A stretch of 64,000 nt of DNA, taken from contig NW_017386025.1 of NCBI RefSeq assembly GCF_000237925.1, forward strand, positions 2,650,215-2,714,214, given 5' to 3'. A program made the translations under genes and the position numbers. This document shows positions 12,589 to 21,600 of the stretch, piece by piece. Source of the stretch: Schistosoma mansoni (Eukaryota > Platyhelminthes > Trematoda > Strigeidida > Schistosomatidae). Each line of letters begins with the position of its first letter. The first letter of the stretch is position 1. The notes beneath the pieces were generated by a model. It was not told the DNA's origin. It worked only from the letters and a program-made list of their open reading frames with translations, and made no database searches.

Positions 12589-12677
12589 ATGAACGGTAAC
12601 TAGAAGCTTTAGTTAGTTCCGCAGACGAAAACACCGATGAGGCTACTCAGGCTCAACAGGAAGCGATCGAAAAAGAT
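12589..12677 (+). CDS. OTUB1: Otubain exons 1-2 with a 29-base intron
   Basis: The block DEATQAQQEAIEKD (12634-12677) matches the N-terminal DEAIMAQQ helix of human OTUB1. Its frame is closed upstream by TAA at 12597. Removing 12596-12624 (GTAACT...CCGCAG, 29 bases) links the ATG at 12589 in frame to this block. The donor at 12678 (GTAATT) ends exon 2. Tiny 5' introns are known in schistosomes. The start is inferred; an upstream non-coding exon cannot be excluded. Confidence 0.6.
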
Positions 12678-15600
12678 GTAATTTTGCCAAATAATATTAT
12701 GTTTGTGCTATAGATGAAGTCTACGTGCCTAATTTCTGCAATACTTCCACTTTCGACACTCGATGAAGACTTCACTGGCCATTTAGTTTACTTGGAAAAA
12801 CTGAAGGTTAGAAATTACGAATTTCGTAATAAATTTACAAAGTGGCTTAAGAACAAAAGCTGTTATGTTTTTTTTGTTAGTGACTGTCTATTACGGTTCC
12901 TAAATATATAAAGCGCAACTCGATGATTCCGATCATATTTAACTGTCTAAACTTGTTTCAAAATGCTTTGCTTTAAGTAACGTTGCACCCATGTAGTGTC
13001 TGGTAAGTATTATTTATTGGTTCGTATTTTTCGGCTTAACAACAATCATGGATTAGAAAGAACGAAGGTTCACACTAGTCGTTTTCTAGTACCAAATGTG
13101 GTAGAAAACTACTGGTTTACCAAAGTCATCTGCTGCGGTTCTAGTGCAGCATGGTATTATGGGTAATAGGTTCATTGTTAAATAAATTTCATTGATGGAT
13201 ATATTATCTGGGTGTTATTTGGCTTATTAGTTGTGGTTCTTAAGTTATTTCAAAACTACACTATCTTTAGAGCGACTAAATATGGAACTCACAAACAAAT
13301 CGGGTTCTAATGTAAGTAATATTCCTACCTAACAGTCCTTATATCTGTTTCAACGACTTATATTATTTGTTTTTCATTTATTTCAAGGTAGTTGTTAGTG
13401 ACGAATTATTCTTTTTACGTTGGCTTAGTAGGCTAATCAAAATAGTCTTCTTACTGTGTGTCTCAGTAACCCAGAGGTCGGCCTCTCACGCATTTTTTAG
13501 CTTTATTGACAAGCTTGTGCTTTATTTTTGTGGGCAATAAAACTAAAGCCATTTTAGCGTGTTTGGATCGGTATCTTAATTGCGCCATTCAGAGGTGCAA
13601 TCGTGTTACTAGTTTCACGTTGGCACTCATGCTTAAGTAAATTAAAAGCATACTTTGTATTCACTGTATGTCATAAGATATTTGTAAGTCATTTTAAAGC
13701 TTTTTTAAATGAAGACCAACTAACCAAACTAAAATCTGCTAGATCAGTTTGAATTTTTACCATTAAGATTATTAAGTAGAAGATTGTTTACCAAGATAGC
13801 AACTGTATTTCCGTTCTTTTGTGCGCTCAAGTTAGTGATGAGTGTGTATACAAATAAGTCATGATTGTGTTCTCAGTAGGCTTTGTTTATTGGTCTGTGA
13901 CAGGGTTTATTTTCCTAATTTCCAACAGCTTATGAAACAAAATTACCGAGGGATTCGTCGACTTCGACGTGATGGAAACTGCTTTTATCGAGCATTTGGT
14001 TTTGCGTATATCGAGTACCTGCTAAATGGCAAGCTAATTAAAGAAGCTGGGAGGTTTGTTAGTTTTTGTACCTTCGTATTTTTCGTGTTGTGTCAGTTAC
14101 TTTCCTAACCGTACTTGCGTTACAACTTTCAGTATGATCATATTTTTAGTCAGTCTTTGTTAATGTACATAATTTATTTGTTTCAATCTTTTACTTGCTT
14201 CGGTCTGGGAACCCGGTCAGTACCATAGCCCTCACACAATTAAATGAAATGACAATTTTTTTGTGTGGCGCATATATCTGGTGCCTGTTTGTACCAATAT
14301 TTATGTGCTTAAATAAATAAACAAATAATTCAATTTCAAAATGATAAATAACTTTTGAAGTGAATTTCACTCTTTTTTTCACAAACCACTATTTGTAAAC
14401 ACTGTTTACCGCAATGGTTTCTTAAATAGACTAAGTGTAAATCAATAGACTCAGATCTTCAATGTTAAGCTTTGCACTGGCCCATTACCGGTCTGGATTC
14501 GCACTCGATAAAAGTTTAATATTGGAATTTGTTTTTTGAAATGGTTCGGGAAATAAGTCCAATTACCTTAGTGGTAAGGCGTGCAACCCTCTCCAAAGAA
14601 ATCTCAAACACTGGTCAAGGGGATTGCCGTAGTTACCTTAGGATAAAACGGATATATAAAGGTGGTTGTGTAATATTTTAGAAATAATTGTCACATCAAT
14701 TTTCAATTAGTTACGTCTAAATATTGCTATTGTATACGATATAAGTGCTTTTAATTTGACGATACATTGTGTTTCAACTTTTTACCATATGCTTTGTGAT
14801 AAATAGTTATATTAGGATATTGTTAATTAGTTTTTGTGGAGGGTTATATATAGATTTTTCCGATTATAATGATATCCGTCGTCCCATAATATCTTAAGAG
14901 TGCTGTAGGAAATTACATCAAAGGTGTTTAGTATATGTCAGTTTATCGTCTCCCATAACTCTTCACTTTTAACAAAACCTAGTGTAAGTTATATTTATGT
15001 CCATCATTGAATCTAAGAAGGGTTCTCAACTCTGATGGTCCAGACATATCTTGTGTATGTCACCATAGTTTCTTCTATTTTGAACTTTGTTTGATAATAC
15101 ATTCTAAAGATTTTTGATGTGATAACACTCAGTAAAGGTCAATGTTTTTGGGTTTCCCCGGTAAACTCATCATGAGTTCCTAACCAAGATTCGAGAAAAG
15201 TGTGAGATTTGCTATTTCCAGATGTTAACAAATTTGACTTGTAATCCAAGTCGCGAACAATTACGATGAAACGTCATTTTCTTACCCACGTAAAAGAGAT
15301 ACATATTATGTGTATTAATTTCCCTAAATCTTCATGATTTTTCCACTTTATCCCTTCTGTTAAGTGTAGCGACTCTGTTTTACCAAGACACTATTAAACG
15401 AAATAGACGTAATAGTTTTTTTGATAAAATATTCTAATTCCTTTAACTGTTTCTCAAGTTTGAATCGCCTCTTACCTACTCTGTTCTAGGCAACCGGGTA
15501 TTATCTTCAGTTATCATATAACAAGTTTGACTCAATTCAGTGAACGGAAGTGTGTGTGTGTCGCTGATTTACTGTGGGCACTGTAACTAATCTAATTACA

Positions 15601-18600
15601 ATTATTTCCAATTCACTTTATTTATAATTAGGTATGAAGAGAAATCATTAAAAAAATTACGAGTTTTAGGAGTAATGTACATATATTTATATTAAAACAT
15701 TGTCTTGTGAGAATTCAAAATTATGGTCAAAGGCATTATTGTTAATCCGAATTGATTGTAATTAGTCCTATATGGGACCCGAATATGTAAATGATTTTTC
15801 TTCCCAGTCCTAACCAAACCTATGGTACTATATACACAAATCAATTTTGATGTATTCCATTAAGAAAGTATGAAATTGCCATGACTAACAGTACAGATTT
15901 CGTCTGAGGGAGTAAATCCTCCATTGAGGTCCCATATGTATCTGTCTGATGAGTCTCGACAGAACTGAGAACTAGGTTTAGGACTTTTTTCCCACCACCT
16001 ACAAACATCTTACTCCAAATTGAATTTCATATTTACCACACCTTGGATAAGTTGATTTTATCCTTTTTTAGATTCAAGAAGAAGTGTGACGAGTGTAAAG
16101 ATACACTAATTGCTAATGGTTATACACAGTTTACTGTGGAGGATTTCCATGAACAGGTAGATGATTATTAATTATCATTTATTTCTTAAAAGTACTTTCT
16201 AATGTGCAAGTGTTTTAAATACGTTTTCCTATATTTTATCCTTTTGGGCACAAAAGCACCCGAACGCACGATGCCGAACCTCTGCATTACTAACATGGTG
16301 TTGCCACTGGATGTCAGCGATCCTTCGGAGACAAAGATGATCAAATACAGAGAGTCGTCTAACATCCTCAACTCGGAGAGGCCAGATTTCACAAGCATAG
16401 AGCAAAACTGCTCTCACCGATGAGTTGTAGATCCAACCTTTTACAGCCAGACTAACATCACGAAGACGCCAAAGATGGCCCAGATTGGCATAAGCCGCTC
16501 TGGTTTTCACTATACGTGAATTAATCTCATCACTCACGCCACCACCAGCACTTATGTAGCTACCTAGATACACGAACTTCCAAACTACTCCAATCTGATC
16601 ATCATTCAGGGTGAGTACAGGATTAGAATCCTGTCAGTCTTGTACCGTACTTGCGGACACTGATTGCCAACTGATTAAGTGCGGATTGCATAACTTGGGC
16701 ATCATCGCAAAGTAAGACAATATCATCCGCATACTAAAGGTCGAGAAGTCTTTCTCCAGGCAACAAATCAACACCATTACTTACATCTATCAGAGTTGTC
16801 TCCAGAATGTTATCGACGGCAAAGTTGAAGAGGAATGGTGAGATTGGACAACCCTGCCTAACCCCACTGTTGGTATGGGACAATGAAGCGAGGTAGTCGT
16901 ATGTCCTCATTCTGTGTGAGGTGTTTGTATATAGGGCCTTTAAGATGTTAATAAACTTCCCAGACACACCCTTCAATAGACAATCCCGGAGAACAGTCCT
17001 GTCCAACGAGTCGAAGTCAGCCCTGATATCAAGAAACACTACGATTGTTGGCCTGTGATAAATATGACGGTGTTCTAACATTTGGCGGAGGGTGAAGATG
17101 TGATCAATGCATCCTCGACCAGAACGAAAACCAGCCTGCTCCTCGCGAGTCAATCTTTCTCGGGTTTTAAACGACCTACGAAGCATGACAGAAGCCAGTA
17201 GCTTGGACGCAATCGGAAGTAGACTTATCCCCCGATAGTTGTTACACAAACGACGTGCCTCTAAATGCCCTGGTACGGCCGAGAGTGGGGAGGTCCCACC
17301 CTCTCAAAATTCTCTTACACGGCCACGCGTATACAGCCTCTGTCAGGGAAGTTCTACTCACTACCTTCTCGTGACGGTGGTGTTGTTTACGAAATTGAGA
17401 GGAGGAAAAGCGAATGTCCGGCGCTTTAACCGGGTTGGTGGACACGAAAAGTCTGCCTCGGGGAGTTGGAAAACCCTGATTCCAAACCAATGGTGTTCAT
17501 GGGCTCCAGTATCCTGAAGGACCAAATGGCGTATGAACCAATTGTTAGTCACCGGCTACCATGGGACTGCATCTCCTCACGATGCTCCACTGCCTTGTGG
17601 GTTAGACATTTAGGTCAAAGGCTCGGGGTGTGGTCCCCTGTGCATTCAAGTCTCCGGCTAGTACTACTATATCTATCGAGCTCACTTTCTGGAGAAGAAC
17701 AATCAACTGGTGGTAGAATTCGTCCTTGATTGCATCCGGGCTGCAATCTGTTGGGGCATAGGCGGAGATGACAAAAGAACATTGTTTCTCACGCCGGTTT
17801 CTTCTCACATTGATGGAACTTTCTAATCTAACAGCACATAACCGACTGTTACTGGGGATTCAATCGACTAGTTCTGTCCCAGCTCTAGCGCTTAGTGCGA
17901 CACCAACGCCAGTAAGACCAGACGAAGATGCCACAGAGTCCCCGGATAAACGCACGTGAAACAAGCTTTTGGAAGCGACAGACGGAGAGCTAATTTGTAG
18001 TACTTCACCAGAGTCTTGAATACGGGTCTCGGATAGACAACAAACGTCAACATTAAGACTTTCCAAAGATATAGCCCACCCTATCTATTGTCCGACCTGC
18101 ATTAGTGTGCGAACGTTGAAGGAAGCCAGTTTTAAACGACGTACGTGGTTTCAGAAAAACTGGTTCAGTATTCGTATTCGGTAGGAGCATTCACTTTCAA
18201 CCAGACAGTGACTGGAGATTGTTTAAATAGAAAAAAGTTTCCACCATGGGCGAGATGCTGCATAAGTTGAAAAGTAAGGATACACAAATTAAGAATAAAA
18301 GGGAGTGAATAAGCGACGTGGTAAATAATAATAACAATAACAATAATGTAAAATGTCTGACTTTTAGTAGGAGCGAGAATAGTATTTTCAGTATAAAGCG
18401 TCATTCCATTTATTTGTGTGAGAGCTATGATACCGCCTGGGTGCCCAGACCGAAGCAGGTGGTTTTCTTAGAGGGCCACACCTCGAGCCTTTGACCTAAA
18501 GGTCAGACCCACAAGGCAGTGGAGCATCGTGAGGAGATGCAGTCCCATGGTAGCCGGTGACCAACAATTGGTTCGTACGCCGGAGATAAATTGTGTGGTA

Positions 18601-21600
18601 GTTTTAGAGGGTAGGAAGGCTTTACATAAGATTACTGGAATTAAAAATTGATAAGATGGGTTACGTGATAATTGAACAGGATTTTAAGAGTTTACACAAG
18701 TAAAGCGGATTCAGTAAATGAAAATGTATGAGTGAAGGGATGGTTTTTGTGTATATAAAACAAGAATTAGCTAAGGGAAGACCGCATAACAAAATAAACG
18801 CTAATAAAATAATAGTAATAATGACAAAATATTTAACCAAGGTAGTGATAAGTTTATTGCTAGTGCTTTGAGAAACCTGAGAGACGCTGTTTTTTTTGTC
18901 TGCTAATAATCTCGAAGGCTTGTTGAATGTCAATAGTACATCTGGTGAGTTAAATACCGATCTATTGCACTATTTAGAGCCGTTGTATCTCTCAGTCTCA
19001 AATTCTTTGGAACGTGCTCGGAAAGGCGAACATGTACTCCTATCTCTCAGTTCTCCCAATATGTGTTTAGGCACGTACATGTAGATTGGTAAATATTCAC
19101 TCAAACAAATAAAAATTAACAGGAGCTCTTTTCTCAGTGCCTCCAACTACATTTACCAATTTTTTTCCTCATAAACGAGTATTTTTCAAGTAACCTATTT
19201 ATTCTTTAAATAATGTAATTCATTTGCCAAGTATGGCTTTGAACTTTTGGCTAAATTTTAATTATGAACTCCAATTGAAACTACCTGGCTATACTAGACT
19301 GAAGTAACTAGTAATTCAATGCTCGAACTTGTTTACTTTACTAGATGGAAAGTGAATGCCTTAATTACTAAGTCACCATTGCACCAGTGTTTTACTGGTT
19401 AATGCAGTTCTTTTTTTAATTTATAGATGAATGTATGTACTAGTAAATCGATACAGATAAATACATTGTATCAATTTCTATTCAGTGAATAAATTACAGA
19501 TTTATTAAATATGAAGCATAAATCCCTTCTTTCACTTTCTTTTTTGTTTCTTCTGTTTTTGTATACTTCTCTTCATAATGAATATTAGTTCGTCGGGATG
19601 GTGGATCGGTTTACTGTTGATGGTGGTACATTGGAAGAATTAGAAGGAGTTTTTAACGATCAGGCATATTCAGATTATTATGTTGTATTTTTACGGTTAG
19701 CTATTCTATACTTTTTCCTATAGAATTGTTTCTTTTCAGATGGTAGGAAATAAATTTGTAACTTACTAATTGATTTCTTTTAATATTGTTGCGTTGCTTA
19801 AGCTAAGTGTTTCAATCGTTTTGTTTTAAAATTATCATCTGCAGCATGAATTTTAGCAAAGTAATATTAAAGTGTGAATGTTTTGTATTTTCTCCACAAC
19901 TTTTACATCATTATGTTTAAATGATTGGACGTTTGATTTTCATCATGTATTATCTTGCTCATTTGGTCTGGAATCATGTAGGGCGGAGTGACCGTTTTTT
20001 TAATTATTGATGAAATGCTTCAAGGTAAACTATTACATATGATTTATTTATAGAAATTAATATGAGATTGAAATGCTTGATGAAAATACGTCGACTTTCT
20101 GTCACTTATCAGATATTTTATTGTAGATAAAATCAATGATATGTGTTCAGACAAAGATGGTGAAATATTTTTCATCTCTATGTTTCATTCATTTCAGTAG
20201 TGCTACAAATTTCTAAGTATACTTTGTTTCAATTATTCAAAAAAAAATACTTCTCAGTACGTACATACATTATATAGTGAACAAAACACCGGTTGGGGAC
20301 AATCGAATGTACTTCAGCACAAATTACAGACTATTTCACTAAATTCTGATAACTATACAGCAAACAGTTAATTTGCAAAATAACAATCAATTGTCTCAAT
20401 CTTAACTGTTCTTTCTGTAAATATCAATCCATCCTCTCTAATTTCATTGTTTGTGCATTTCTCTACCAATCGCGCTTCATTTCAGTTCTTTCCTTATCTG
20501 TCTTCTGCCAAAATATATTCTATGTCTAACCGTCACCAAATACTACTTATATGGATATAAGTAGACCACACTGCAGTTATTTACTGTTAATAGTCATTAT
20601 GCTACTTGTATAGTAAAGCAAAGCATATTAATTCACTTAGTCTTCGATTTAGTTATCTTACTGGTATTACATGTGGAATAAATAAACTTTCTGTTACTGG
20701 TTTAGGACTACTGATAAGAAATATGCAACCTCCGCCCCCCACACTATCACCCGTTAATGAGTCACATTCATGACATTCGAATTTCGCGGTAAACATGATA
20801 ACATCAAGTCAAAATCTAATAATTTATATCATTAACTTTATTCATTCTATTTTCGTTTTAATTATTACTAATTTAATTTGATTTTAAATTGTATCGCTTT
20901 TAGACTTTTAGTTTCTGCGTACATTCAAAAAAACGCTGGATATTTTGTAAATTTTATTGATGAAGGTAAAACAATTAATCAGTTTTGTGAAACAGTAAGT
21001 TAATTTATCATAGATATTATTATATCGTGTGTTTGCGTTCTTGCCCAGTTGATATATATGAACGTGATATGACCGCCCAATTAGAGAAGAGTAAATTTAT
21101 CGATCACCCTATGATACACAAAAGCCGTATGAGCAGTGTTGATTGCTTGTCAGTCCTGCTATCTGCCTAGTCCAGCCAGTTAAGTCCAGAACACCAATAA
21201 TAGCCTCTGCAATATGAATCATTATTCACAAACATACTGGGTTTATATACCAATCAAACAGACCACATTGTACCATAAAATAGAAAATAACATTTGTACA
21301 AGATTTGGCCAAATGTGGCTGTGAATAGGGGAACAGTAATTAATAGACTGAGGATAACTAAAGAATGTTAAATCGTATTATAATAGTCTATGGGTCAAAA
21401 TAAAGCTCATAATAAAAGGGACACGAATATGAATAGTTTAGTTACTTAACAAATATACAATAGGAAATATACATATCATATTATCCATAGATAGTTCTCG
21501 AAGTTATCATTCATAAATCTCCACGGGATACAACAGTTAGTCGATCAGCGTTGTCTCGATTAGTCGAACAATCCATAAGCACCATTCCTTACTTACTACA

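Noticed and set aside
13271-13311. Small candidate exon with AG acceptor and GTAAGT donor between otubain exons 3 and 4
   Set aside because: Its peptide has no match to otubain and would add a non-conserved insert between aligned blocks. It is left as intron sequence.
15940-15975. CTGATGAG motif, as in the hammerhead ribozymes known from schistosome satellites
   Set aside because: The matching GAAA core and closing stems could not be found next to it, so a ribozyme cannot be supported.
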